A stretch of 64,000 nucleotides of DNA from CAYFPX01 sp964519895 (GTDB lineage: Bacteria; Myxococcota_A; UBA796; CAJQPC01): contig CAZFLE010000022.1 in NCBI GenBank assembly GCA_964519895.1, positions 14,353 to 78,352 on the forward strand, written 5' to 3'. A program made the translations under genes and the position numbers. The notes under the pieces were generated by a model, which saw nothing but the letters and a program-made list of their open reading frames with translations, had not been told where the DNA came from and made no database searches. Positions 33,625-42,405 of this stretch are shown piece after piece. The stretch's first letter is position 1; every line of letters starts with the position of its first letter.

Positions 33625-34779
33625 TCAGAGGCCGGACCACTTGGAGATGATCTCCTTCATGACCTCGCTCGTGCCGCCGCCGATGGTGATCAGGCGCACG
33701 TCCCGGTAGTGGCGGGCGACGTTGTACTCCTCGACGAAGCCGTAGCCGCCGTGGACCTGGAGGCAGTCGTAGGCGACCTTCTGGGCCAGATCACCGGCAA
33801 AGAGCTTCGCCATGGAGATCTCCAGGGTCGCGTCCGGGCTGCAGTTGATCTTGTCGACCGCGTGGTAGGTCAGCATCTTGGCGGCCGCGATGCTGGTCAG
33901 GTGCTCGGCGAACTTGTGGCGCCAGACCTGGAACTTGGACACCGGCCGCCCAAAGGCCGAGCGCTCCTCGGCGTACTTCATCGCCGCCCGCAGCTGGTGC
34001 TCCATGCCGCTGGTGGCCATGAGCGCTGCGACCAGCCGCTCGCCCTGGAAGTTCTGCATGATGTGCACGAAGCCCTGGTTGAGCTCGCCCAGCAGGTAGC
34101 TCCGCGGAATTCGGCAGTTGTCGAAGTGGATCTCGCTGGAGTCCACGCTGCGGGTGCCCAGCTTGTCGAGCTTCCGGCCGACGGAGAAGCCCGGCGTGTC
34201 GGTGGGGAACAGCACCAAGGAGATGCCGCCAAAGCCGTCGTCGCCCGTGCGCACGGCGAGGGTGATGAAGTCGGCGAAGCTCGCGTTGGTGATGAAGGTC
34301 TTGGCGCCATTGATGACGAAGTCACCGCCGTCGATGCGCGCCGTGGTCCGGATGTTCGCCACATCGGATCCAGCGCCCGGCTCGGTGACGCCCAGCGCGG
34401 CGATCTTGTCCCCGGACACGACCGGAGCCAGGAACTCGGCCTTCTGCTCCGCCGTGCCGATCTCGTCGATGATCGGGGTGGCCATGTCCGAGTTCACCAG
34501 CACCGACATGATCACACCGGCGTTCTGGCAGTGCACGAGCTCTTCGACGTAGGCGGTGCTCGACCACCAGTCCAAGCCCAGGCCGCCCACGTCCTCGCCA
34601 AAGCGGATGCCCAACAGACCGAGCTTGGCCATCTCCTGGAAGACCTCGCGCGCAGGCCAGTGGAGCTGCTTGTCCCAGGCGTCGGCGTGGGGGGCCAGCT
34701 GCTGCTGGCAGAAGTCCCGCACCATGGTGCGGATCATCTCGTGCTCTTCGGTCCACGGGGGGAAGCTGACGCCGGACAT
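33625..34779 (-). CDS. Acyl-CoA dehydrogenase with LCAD/IVD-type catalytic glutamate
   Basis: A 384-residue flavoenzyme: GITEPGAGSD-type motif (ALGVTEPGAGSDVANIRT), FITNASFADF, QNFQGERLVAAL, RSAFGRPVSKFQ, and C-terminal GGYGFVEEYNVARHYRD. The usual catalytic Glu near the C-terminus (YEGT) is replaced (IGGGTSEVMKEII). A Glu in the earlier helix, Glu260 in SGMEHQL, matches the position used by long-chain and isovaleryl-CoA dehydrogenases. It oxidises acyl-CoA at C2-C3 using FAD. A strong AGGAGG lies four bases before the ATG, and a perfect palindrome lies 31 bases upstream, suggesting repressor control by an acyl-CoA-responsive regulator. Confidence 0.92.
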   Translation of the reverse strand: MSGVSFPPWTEEHEMIRTMVRDFCQQQLAPHADAWDKQLHWPAREVFQEMAKLGLLGIRFGEDVGGLGLDWWSSTAYVEELVHCQNAGVIMSVLVNSDMATPIIDEIGTAEQKAEFLAPVVSGDKIAALGVTEPGAGSDVANIRTTARIDGGDFVINGAKTFITNASFADFITLAVRTGDDGFGGISLVLFPTDTPGFSVGRKLDKLGTRSVDSSEIHFDNCRIPRSYLLGELNQGFVHIMQNFQGERLVAALMATSGMEHQLRAAMKYAEERSAFGRPVSKFQVWRHKFAEHLTSIAAAKMLTYHAVDKINCSPDATLEISMAKLFAGDLAQKVAYDCLQVHGGYGFVEEYNVARHYRDVRLITIGGGTSEVMKEIISKWSGL

Positions 34780-34809
34780 AAGGCCTCCTGGGGCATGGCC
34801 TGACCCTGT

Positions 34810-34826
34810 TGTAGTCAGTGACTACA
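34810..34826. promoter_or_regulatory. Perfect 17-base palindromic operator candidate
   Basis: TGTAGTCAGTGACTACA is a perfect inverted repeat of two 8-base arms around one base. It sits 31 bases upstream of the acyl-CoA dehydrogenase ATG, among TTGCAC and TACAAC-like promoter elements read on the minus strand. Size and symmetry fit operators of TetR-family regulators, which often control fatty-acid genes. No regulator gene is adjacent. It also lies 89 bases before the divergent lipoprotein gene. Confidence 0.6.
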
Positions 34827-34914
34827 TTCGGGTGCAACAAGAATCCCTGGGATCCGCTTTACAACAGCCTCGACGCGGGCAATTCTGCGGCCTCCGCGAG
34901 CCCCTGGAGGGGTG

Positions 34915-37440
34915 ATGCTGACGTCCGCCTCGATCTTGATCAGCGCGCTGGCCCTGTCCACGGGCTGTCGCAATGCGGGGGAACCCGACACGATCGAGGG
35001 AGACCTGGGTCCGGAGCTCCAGCTCGTGTTCTCGCTGGAGATGCCCGTCGCCCGGGCCGGCGAGCCCCTGGGCTACCGTGCCTACCTGGACGGCTTCACC
35101 GAGCCCTACGGGGTGCAGCCAGACCTCGTCTCGGACGTGCAAGAGGACCTGCTCTGGGACGACATCGCCCTGACGCCGACGCTGGCGACCACCCACGTGA
35201 TCACCGCCACGGTGTTCTACGACGGCGAGGAGTACACGGCGACCGACGTGGTCGAGGTCGACCCCAACGTGCCGGACCTGGTGGACCTGCAGCTCAGCGA
35301 CCTGGCGGCCCAGGCCGGCGTGCCGTTGCCCTACGCCGTCTATGTCTGGGACGCCTGGGACAACCCCATCCCCGACGACGTCGTGGTCCTGGACACCGAC
35401 AGCATCGACGCCAAGGTCATCGAAGGCAACCTGGTCAGCACCCGGCCGGGCACCTACCACGCGACTGCGACGGCGGACCTGGTGAGCGACACCGAGGCCT
35501 TCACCATCACCCCTGGCCCCGCCGCCGATCTGATCCTCACCCTGGAAGACGAGGACCTCGAGCGCGACGAGACCACGCTGGCGTACATCGAGGTCACCGA
35601 CACCTACGGGAACCCGGTGGACGAAGCCTGGGACCTGTGGGTCGACCCGGCCGACGGCATCGAGATCCGCTACAACGCCCTGACCTTCCGCCAGGAAGGC
35701 TTCTTCACGGTCTGGGCGTCCACCGAAGACGGCGTGCTCACCGACTCCGTGGGACCGCTGCTCATCGACTCCACCGGCCCGGATCTGGTGGTCATCCACC
35801 CCGAGCGCGGCCACCGCACGAGCGACGTGTCGGACACGGTCAGCGGCACCCACTTCGACGAGTACAGCGGCACCGCCTCGATCACGGTCAATGGCGAGCC
35901 GGCCACGGTCTACGAGGACGGCACCTGGGAGGCACCGGTCGACTACGACTTCGGCACGAACACACTCTCGACCGAGGCCTGGGACAACGACGACAACCCC
36001 ACCACCGACGCACGGGCCGTCGTGTCCGGCAACTGGACGGCCTATGGCGACGGGGTCGACGACGGCTTCATGGTGCGGATCTATGAAGGGGGCTTTGCCG
36101 CCTTCGAGGAGGCCGCCACCGACTTCGTCGATCTGGACGACCTGATCACGTCCATCCCGAACCCGATCATCGACGAGGAGTCCGAGGACTGCATCCTGGG
36201 CCTGTGCGTGACCTGGTACGCGCTGAAGGTCAGCCTGGTGGACATGTCCTTTGGCGACATCGAGGTGAGCATCGACCCCACGTCGGGGGGGTACCTCGAC
36301 ACCGCCGTGCTCATCAACGACATCTACATCGGCTACGACATCGACGCCGTGGTCCTGGAGATCGGGTTCGGGGCCGACGGCCACGTGGCGGCAGACTGGA
36401 TCCAGGTCGTGATGGACATGTACCCCTACGTGAGCGGCGGGGTGCTGGGCGTGACGGTGTCGGCGGTCGACGCGAGCGCGGGCGGCTTCGACTTCGACTG
36501 GGACTCGTGGGTCTACGACGCGCTGGAGTTCTTCGGACTGTCCCTGGACAGCCTGATCGAAGACCTGCTGATGGACTACCTGACGTCGGCCGCCCAGGAC
36601 GAGATCCCGGACCTGGTCAACGACCTGCTGGCCAGCCTGCAGATCGCCGAGTCCTTCCCGATCGAGGACAACACCTACCACTTCGACGCGATCCCCAGCT
36701 CGGTCAGCGTCGACGACCACGGCCTGACCCTGGGCCTGGAGACCGGTTTCGAGGCCGACAACTGGGTCAATGCCGCGTCGCCCAGCCCCGGATCGGTGAC
36801 CTACCCCTACAGCACGCCGCTGTACGGCTCCTCCAGCGACATGATGGCTCTGGCCATGAGCCAGGACTTCCTGAACCAGCTGTTCAACGCCCTGTGGGGT
36901 GGGGGGCTCCTGGACATCACGCTCCTGTCCGAGGACCTGGGCATCGACATCTCGGACTTCGAGCTGTTCATGCCGGATCTGACGGACCTCTCCGTCAAGG
37001 TGCAGCCGTACCTGCCTCCGGTCGTGGTGCCGGGCACCGGCGGCTCACTGCTCGACATGCAGATCGGGGACTTCGAGCTGACGCTGTACAACGGTCCGCC
37101 CGAAGAAGCCTATGTCTACATGCGGGTCTACGTGCACATCGAGGCCGGACTCGACATGACCTCGGACTCGGGCACCCTGGCCGCTGGGCTCGGCGACCTG
37201 GACATGTCCTTCGATCTGGTCGAGCCCGACGGCCGCTCCGAGTACGCCCAGGACACCGAACTCTTCCTCGAGGCCCTGGTGCCCATGTTGCTGCCCATGC
37301 TGACCGACAGCCTGACCACCATCCCGATCCCCGAGCTCGAGGGCCTGGGCCTGACGAACATCGCGGTCCAGCTCGAGGGGGCCGAGAACGGCTACGTGGA
37401 ATTGGCCGGAGATCTGGACCTGACGTCGCTGGGACTCTAA
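34915..37440 (+). CDS. Large lipoprotein: Ig-like N-terminal half, possible TULIP/BPI-like C-terminal half
   Basis: An 841-residue protein with a lipoprotein signal (ILISALALSTGCRNAG). Residues ~35-350 form repeated beta domains resembling bacterial Ig-like or filamin repeats (AAQAGVPLPYAVYVWDAWDN; ERDETTLAYIEVTDTYGNPV). Residues ~370-840 alternate amphipathic strands and helices with patterns such as MSQDFLNQLFNALWGGGLLD and LPPVVVPGTGGSLLDMQIGD, recalling lipid-binding TULIP/BPI folds; this is inference. ATG 34915 was chosen because GGAGG lies four bases before it; GTG 34912 is too close. It may carry lipids across the periplasm or bind them at the outer membrane. A trypsin-like gene follows after 21 bases. 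Confidence 0.7.
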   Translation: MLTSASILISALALSTGCRNAGEPDTIEGDLGPELQLVFSLEMPVARAGEPLGYRAYLDGFTEPYGVQPDLVSDVQEDLLWDDIALTPTLATTHVITATVFYDGEEYTATDVVEVDPNVPDLVDLQLSDLAAQAGVPLPYAVYVWDAWDNPIPDDVVVLDTDSIDAKVIEGNLVSTRPGTYHATATADLVSDTEAFTITPGPAADLILTLEDEDLERDETTLAYIEVTDTYGNPVDEAWDLWVDPADGIEIRYNALTFRQEGFFTVWASTEDGVLTDSVGPLLIDSTGPDLVVIHPERGHRTSDVSDTVSGTHFDEYSGTASITVNGEPATVYEDGTWEAPVDYDFGTNTLSTEAWDNDDNPTTDARAVVSGNWTAYGDGVDDGFMVRIYEGGFAAFEEAATDFVDLDDLITSIPNPIIDEESEDCILGLCVTWYALKVSLVDMSFGDIEVSIDPTSGGYLDTAVLINDIYIGYDIDAVVLEIGFGADGHVAADWIQVVMDMYPYVSGGVLGVTVSAVDASAGGFDFDWDSWVYDALEFFGLSLDSLIEDLLMDYLTSAAQDEIPDLVNDLLASLQIAESFPIEDNTYHFDAIPSSVSVDDHGLTLGLETGFEADNWVNAASPSPGSVTYPYSTPLYGSSSDMMALAMSQDFLNQLFNALWGGGLLDITLLSEDLGIDISDFELFMPDLTDLSVKVQPYLPPVVVPGTGGSLLDMQIGDFELTLYNGPPEEAYVYMRVYVHIEAGLDMTSDSGTLAAGLGDLDMSFDLVEPDGRSEYAQDTELFLEALVPMLLPMLTDSLTTIPIPELEGLGLTNIAVQLEGAENGYVELAGDLDLTSLGL

Positions 37441-37461
37441 GGTTCTCCCCCAGGAGGACCC

Positions 37462-38412
37462 ATGCTCGTCACCCTCGCCCTGCTCACGGCCCCGGCCGTC
37501 GCCGTCATGGGGAGCGAAGAAGACTCGGACCACAGCGCCGTGGTGGCACTGGCCGCCGAGATCGACGGCGTGACCTACACCGGCTGCACCGGCACGGTGA
37601 TCGCGCCGCGGCTGGTGCTGACCGCTGCCCACTGCGGCAACGACATCACGCTGGAGTTCGTGGCGGCCGTCGGCGGCGCCTACTTCGGCACCGATGTCGC
37701 GGCGCCGGAAGCGGTCATCGCCATCCAGGAGATCCGGCGTCACCCGGACTACACGGACACCCGCACGGGCGACCTGTACGACGACGGCACCGCCACCGAC
37801 GACGTCACGGTCCTGGTGCTGGCCGAGGACGCCCCGGTGCGCCCGATCCCCCTGCACGATGCGGCGCTGGACGAGAGCCACCTGGGCCAGGAGCTGGAGC
37901 TGGTGGGCTACGGCAAGACCGCCCACGACCTCGAAGACGAAGGCACCCGTCGCAGCGCAGCGCTCTTCGTCGACGACCTGGTGGGCCAGCACGTGGTGTC
38001 CGACGACGACCTGAACCCCACCGGTGCCAACGCCTGCTGGGGCGACATGGGGGCGCCGCTGCTGGCCGCAGGCCCGGACGGCCAGCCCACCCAGTGGGCG
38101 ATCACCTCGTGGACCGATGCCCACTGCTACCGGGAGACCTGGAGCACCCGCGTTGACGAGGTCCTGCCCTGGGTGCTGGACCAGGCCGAAGCGGTGGCCG
38201 GTACCCGGGACCTGTGCGAGCTGGGCGGGCTCTACGGGGACGGCGTGTGCGACGCGGCCTGTCCCACGGTGGACGCGGACTGTGACAGCGGCGCGCCGAC
38301 GGTCGACGCGGACGGCGAGGACGAGCGCGGCTGCGCCAGCGCTGGCGCGTCGCCGGGCATCCTGGGGCTCTCGCTGGGCTTGGTCGGGTTGTTGATCCGC
38401 CGTCGAGACTGA
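37462..38412 (+). CDS. Trypsin-like (S1) pseudo-protease with MYXO-CTERM-like tail
   Basis: A 316-residue secreted protein with a signal peptide (LVTLALLTAPAVAV) and a chymotrypsin-fold domain. The His motif LTAAHC (His57) and the Asp region DDVTVLVL (Asp113/114) are present. The serine motif, normally GDSGGP, reads GDMGAP: Met196 replaces the nucleophile (codon ATG). Proteolysis is therefore not expected; a binding or decoy role is possible, as in other S1 pseudo-enzymes. After a cysteine- and Asp-rich linker the protein ends with GCASAGASPGILGLS, a hydrophobic helix and RRRD, resembling the MYXO-CTERM surface-sorting signal. It follows the large lipoprotein in the same direction and may work with it. 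Confidence 0.82.
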   Translation: MLVTLALLTAPAVAVMGSEEDSDHSAVVALAAEIDGVTYTGCTGTVIAPRLVLTAAHCGNDITLEFVAAVGGAYFGTDVAAPEAVIAIQEIRRHPDYTDTRTGDLYDDGTATDDVTVLVLAEDAPVRPIPLHDAALDESHLGQELELVGYGKTAHDLEDEGTRRSAALFVDDLVGQHVVSDDDLNPTGANACWGDMGAPLLAAGPDGQPTQWAITSWTDAHCYRETWSTRVDEVLPWVLDQAEAVAGTRDLCELGGLYGDGVCDAACPTVDADCDSGAPTVDADGEDERGCASAGASPGILGLSLGLVGLLIRRRD

Positions 38413-38416
38413 AGGC

Positions 38417-39982
38417 TCAGGCGAGCAGCGATCCCACCCAGTCACTCGCCGACTCCCCCCCATCGCTGGCCAACAGCGCATCGGCGGTGGCCCGACGCTC
38501 CGGGTCGCCCTGGGCTGCCTTGACCAGCACCCCATCGACGGTGGCCTCCCAGGACCAACCGGGTGCGCCCTCGGGGGTGTCACGCCGCTCGGGCCACCAG
38601 CCGCCGCGGGTGGTGTAGAGCTTGACCTCGACCGGGTGGTGGTGGCGGAAGGCCGCCACGTCCATGTCCGCCAGATCGCCGCTGCCGCGGCCCACCCGGG
38701 CCAGGACACGGTCCGGTCGGCGCTTGAGCACCTCGAAGAGCTCGTGGGGATTGGGCGAGCCCAAGCTGGCGCCGTGGGTGGCCAGGATGCGCCTGCTGGC
38801 CGCCCGGAGCTCGGCGGGACGCACGCCGGAGAACAGCGGCTCGGCGGTGTCCAGCAGGTGCTCCACCCAGGACTCGGTGGCCCGCCAGTCGTGGAAGAGC
38901 TCGATGCGCCGGGCGATGTCGGCCACGGCTTCGTGGTGGGCGCCGAGCCAGTCCGCGCTCAGCTGATCCGGGCCGAAGTCATAGTGCACCGCCAGGGCAC
39001 CGATGGTGCGGGCGATGGCGTAGGGCAGGGGACCCGGCGACACGCCCGGGTGGCGGGCCGCCACCTGATCCATGCCATGGGCCACGCCGTCCACGGCCAG
39101 CTCGACCCGGTCCCACTGGTCGACCCGCAGCCGCTTCTCGGCGGCCTTGACGTGGCGGCGCAGGATCTCCCGCACCGCCTGGACGGGCACCTGGATGTGC
39201 TCGGCCCCGGGCATCAGGCGGTAGGCCAGGGTGCGCGTGAGCCAGGCCTGGCCCAGACCGGTGAAGGCCGAGCGGAGGGGCAGGGGACTCACGGCCGAGA
39301 AGAACCCGTCTCGATCGTCCAGAGTGTCCAGATCGCCACGCACGCCGGCGCTGGCGAGCGACACGGCGTCGAGGCCGGTCAACGCGGGCGTGGCGCGGGC
39401 AAGGCCTCGGCCGGAGCCGCCCATCAGGCTGCTCCACGGCAGGGGCTGTGGCGCTTGGAGGGCCAGGGCCAGGGCGTGGGCCAGAGTGCGCGCGTCGAGC
39501 CCCGAGAGCCGGCCAGCCACCGCAGCGGCAGCCACCGCCGGGATCCATCCAGCGCTGCGGCCCCAGCTCGACCCCAGCAGGCCAGCGGCGCCCACGCGAC
39601 CGGAGAGCTCGTTGCCGACCACCGTTGCGGCCAACAGGTCCGCGACCGAAGCCTTGCCCGCCCAGGCCCAGGACGTGGCCACGCCCGCCGACGGGCTGGC
39701 CGAGAACAACGCGTCGTCGTAGACCAGCTGGCTGGCCAGTGCCGCATGCAGCCGGACCGCGTCCCGACGCCCCAGGCCCTTGCGCCGGCCGTCGATGACC
39801 GGCGCCTTGCCCGCCGATCCGCCCCGCACCAGGGCCTGGGCCAGAGGCCCGCTGCTGACGGCCCTCGCGGCGCCTGCGGTCGACAGGTGTTGCAGCCTGG
39901 CGCGGCGCAGCACGTCGGCCGGGATGGCGGCCGGGTCCAGGTCCACGGCCCACCGGGCCAGCTTGAGCAGGGTCTGGGACAT
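38417..39982 (-). CDS. MmgE/PrpD family protein
   Basis: A 521-residue protein with the MmgE/PrpD pattern: an N-terminal helical domain (RARLQHLSTAGAARAVSSGP; GWIPAVAAAAVAGRLSGLDA; HALALALQAPQPLPWSS) and a C-terminal alpha/beta part with LPYAIARTIGALAVHYDFGP. PrpD dehydrates 2-methylcitrate and other members act on related tricarboxylates or are of unknown function. The sequence is divergent and a substrate cannot be assigned. The ATG at 39982 overlaps the FadL-like gene stop by one base (TGATG), indicating coupling. No other methylcitrate-cycle gene is present. Confidence 0.72.
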   Translation of the reverse strand: MSQTLLKLARWAVDLDPAAIPADVLRRARLQHLSTAGAARAVSSGPLAQALVRGGSAGKAPVIDGRRKGLGRRDAVRLHAALASQLVYDDALFSASPSAGVATSWAWAGKASVADLLAATVVGNELSGRVGAAGLLGSSWGRSAGWIPAVAAAAVAGRLSGLDARTLAHALALALQAPQPLPWSSLMGGSGRGLARATPALTGLDAVSLASAGVRGDLDTLDDRDGFFSAVSPLPLRSAFTGLGQAWLTRTLAYRLMPGAEHIQVPVQAVREILRRHVKAAEKRLRVDQWDRVELAVDGVAHGMDQVAARHPGVSPGPLPYAIARTIGALAVHYDFGPDQLSADWLGAHHEAVADIARRIELFHDWRATESWVEHLLDTAEPLFSGVRPAELRAASRRILATHGASLGSPNPHELFEVLKRRPDRVLARVGRGSGDLADMDVAAFRHHHPVEVKLYTTRGGWWPERRDTPEGAPGWSWEATVDGVLVKAAQGDPERRATADALLASDGGESASDWVGSLLA

Positions 39983-41502
39983 CAGTAGTCGACGCTCCAC
40001 TGCAGACCCGCAGCGTAGATCGATCCGCCGATGGGGATCGGTGCGCCTCCGACCGGGTAGCCAGCGATCGGCTCCGAGGTCTCGGGACGCTGGAGCTCGC
40101 CGGACGCCAGCTGGTGGTACTGGAACAGCAGGTCCCAGTGCATGGGTCCGGCCAGCACGTCGAGCAGGGTGCCGTGCTCGATGCCCGCACCCAGGGCAAA
40201 GATCAGACGATCGGCATCCAGGAGCGCCGTGTTGGACCCCTGGCCCACCAGCGGGGTGGGTTCGTAGCCGAAGCCGCCGCGCACGGTGGCCTGGGCCCAG
40301 GCGATGCGCCCTGGCACGTCCCACTTGGGCAGGGTGAGCTCGCTGCCCAGCCGGACGCCGACGGTGTCTCGCAGCACCACCGTCATGGGGTTGCCGTCGG
40401 CGATCACCACGTCGCTCACGTCGGCCAGGGTCGCGTTGAGCTCGGCGGCCACGAGCTCGATCACGTTGAGCTGCATCTTGGACCAGCGGGTGTACTGCGC
40501 GTCGACGTACAGGTGGAGCGTGTCCTCGATGCTGTAGGCGATGCCTCCGCTCCACTGGGCGGGCAGGTAGTGGTCGAACACGGTGAACTGAAGCGCCACC
40601 GCAGCTGCGATGACCTGGGGCTCCAGGTCGCCGACGTCCTCGACGCTACCGTTGATCTGGGCGTCGACGTCGACCAGCACCGGCAGACCGGCCTCGCCGC
40701 GGTAGCCGCCACCGATGGACAGGTCCCGCAGCACGGGCACGTCGATCAGCTCTCCCAGATGCCACTGGAAGCCCACGACCGGGGCGTAGTCCAGGGCGAT
40801 GTCCACGCTCAGGTCGTGAAAGTCGAAGGTGCCCTCGACAAAGTCCCCGGAGCTCGCCTCGCCGTTCTCGGCTTCCTCGCCGGACACGGTGGCGTCGATG
40901 GTGAAGACCGCGGTGAGCTGGGCCTTGGGGATGATGCGCACGCCCCCGCCGATGTTGAGCCCATAGGGCAGCCGTACGGCCCCGCCGACCGCAAAGGCGT
41001 ACCGCTGCGGCCTGTTCTGGTACATGAAGTAGGTCGGGATCGAGGGCTCGAAGGTGTCGATCCGCATCACGCGGTTCTTGGGCAGGAACACACCCATGCC
41101 GAGCACCACCCGGTTGCCGTAGGGGTGGGTCAGCGACGCCCAGCCCCCGTCCCCAGGCTCTTCCTCGGGTCCGGGATCCAGGGGGGTGTCGTGTTCGTTG
41201 ATCACCCCGTCCCGGTTGGTGTCCCAGTACACGGGGGGCAGGTCCTCGAAGTCCAACCGGATCAGCCCGCCCCCGAGCTGGGCCGAAGGCTGGCTCATGT
41301 TGGCCAGGCCTGCGGGGTTGAGGAAGACCGCGCCGGCGTCGTCGGTGTAGGCCACACCCCCCTGAGCCCGGCCCATGGAGCGGGCGCCGAAGCCGTAGAA
41401 TTCGACCGGTGAGGCCAGGGCAGACGGTGCGGCGGACGTGCAGGCGGCGGCGACGGCCAGCAGCCTCCAGGCCGAGCCACTGAGGGGCTTGGACAGGGTC
41501 AT
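39982..41502 (-). CDS. OMPP1/FadL/TodX-family outer membrane transporter
   Basis: A 506-residue beta-barrel protein with a signal peptide (LLAVAAACTSAAPSALAS). Next comes the FadL-type N-terminal hatch pattern GARSMGRAQGGVAYTDDAG, then AVFLNPAGLA. The remainder has alternating amphipathic strands and acidic loops (for example near DTNRDGVINEHDTPLDPGPE, which looks like a calcium-binding loop). The C-terminus, GLQWSVDY, ends in an aromatic residue as many outer membrane proteins do. It probably imports hydrophobic compounds such as fatty acids, consistent with the acyl-CoA dehydrogenase nearby. ATG 41502 was chosen because it precedes the signal peptide, eight bases after the S8-like gene. Confidence 0.88.
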   Translation of the reverse strand: MTLSKPLSGSAWRLLAVAAACTSAAPSALASPVEFYGFGARSMGRAQGGVAYTDDAGAVFLNPAGLANMSQPSAQLGGGLIRLDFEDLPPVYWDTNRDGVINEHDTPLDPGPEEEPGDGGWASLTHPYGNRVVLGMGVFLPKNRVMRIDTFEPSIPTYFMYQNRPQRYAFAVGGAVRLPYGLNIGGGVRIIPKAQLTAVFTIDATVSGEEAENGEASSGDFVEGTFDFHDLSVDIALDYAPVVGFQWHLGELIDVPVLRDLSIGGGYRGEAGLPVLVDVDAQINGSVEDVGDLEPQVIAAAVALQFTVFDHYLPAQWSGGIAYSIEDTLHLYVDAQYTRWSKMQLNVIELVAAELNATLADVSDVVIADGNPMTVVLRDTVGVRLGSELTLPKWDVPGRIAWAQATVRGGFGYEPTPLVGQGSNTALLDADRLIFALGAGIEHGTLLDVLAGPMHWDLLFQYHQLASGELQRPETSEPIAGYPVGGAPIPIGGSIYAAGLQWSVDY

Positions 41503-41510
41503 GGCGGGAA

Positions 41511-42275
41511 TCAGCGGTAGCCGAGCTCGGGCACCGGGGTGAGGGCGAGCTGGCGCAGGGTCTCGACGATCTCGTCGGCGCCGACCTCGCCCAGGGCTTC
41601 GCGAAGGCAGGCCACCCGGCCGGACAGGTATGCCGTGGCGATGCCGGAGCCCCGATAGGGGCCCCACTCGTCGCCTTCCTCGGGCACGCCGTGGCCGTGG
41701 GCCAGGAATTTGCCGCTCAGGTTGCCCCACTCCTTGCGGGGGAACCGGTGGGGGGCGAAGTAGTAGAATTTCTCCAGCGGGCAGTCACGGTGCGAGGCCG
41801 TGCCGACGGTCTCGGGTAGATCTGCGGGGTAGGCCCGCTCGGCCTTGGGGTGGGCTGCTGCCAGCACCACCGTGTGGTGCTCGACCGCCAAGGCACAGCA
41901 GTCGCGCAGCAGCAGCGCCTTGCCCATGTTCGGGGTGCCCAGGGACAGGTTGATGACGTGGGCGCCATTGCGAAAGGAGGTCTCGATGCCCGCGGCCATC
42001 AGGTCGGCGCTGGTGCGGAGCCTGGCGTCCATGATCTTGACGCCGATCAGCTCGGCGTCTGGGGCGATGCGACGAACGGCTGCAGCCATCTCGGTGCCGT
42101 GGCCGTGCTCGTCGTGGAAGTCGGCACCGAGCAGGGCGTGGCCGGTGGCACCGAGCTGGATCGACCAGCCCTCGATCTTGGCCCCGGTCAGGCGCGGGTC
42201 GTTGACGTCGATGCCGCTGTCGATGACGGCGACCCGGACCCCCTTGCCCGTGTACTCATTTCCGCGAAAGCGCAT
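41511..42275 (-). CDS. Subtilisin-like (S8) protein with degenerate nucleophile motif
   Basis: A compact 254-residue subtilisin fold with no signal peptide or prodomain. The Asp motif VAVIDSGID (Asp19) and His motif EHGHGTEMA (His59) are intact. The serine motif, usually GTSMA or GNSFA, reads GSGIA, so Gly211 stands at the catalytic Ser position with Ser210 one place earlier. The oxyanion Asn region reads LAAAHP. Activity by the classical triad is doubtful unless Ser210 can take over. Small S8 proteins of this type occur in cytoplasmic maturation systems. It is encoded just upstream of the FadL-like gene and divergent from the M28-like gene. Confidence 0.75.
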   Translation of the reverse strand: MRFRGNEYTGKGVRVAVIDSGIDVNDPRLTGAKIEGWSIQLGATGHALLGADFHDEHGHGTEMAAAVRRIAPDAELIGVKIMDARLRTSADLMAAGIETSFRNGAHVINLSLGTPNMGKALLLRDCCALAVEHHTVVLAAAHPKAERAYPADLPETVGTASHRDCPLEKFYYFAPHRFPRKEWGNLSGKFLAHGHGVPEEGDEWGPYRGSGIATAYLSGRVACLREALGEVGADEIVETLRQLALTPVPELGYR

Positions 42276-42405
42276 CGAATTCCCGGTGGCTGCAGGATGC
42301 GTCGGATCCTATGGCGGCCCTGAGCGCCTCACAAGGGGGGCACCCCCCCCGCCTTGGCGGCGTGGACCTGTGCGACTACGCTGGACCTCGGCCATCGGGA
42401 GCACC
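42276..42405. promoter_or_regulatory. Divergent intergenic region with a GC-rich inverted repeat
   Basis: The 130 bases between the divergent S8-like and M28-like genes contain CAAGGGGGG (42332-42340) facing a run of C and CCTTG (to 42356), able to form a G:C-rich hairpin. The two genes' promoters should lie here, but no convincing -35/-10 pair was seen. Confidence 0.35.
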
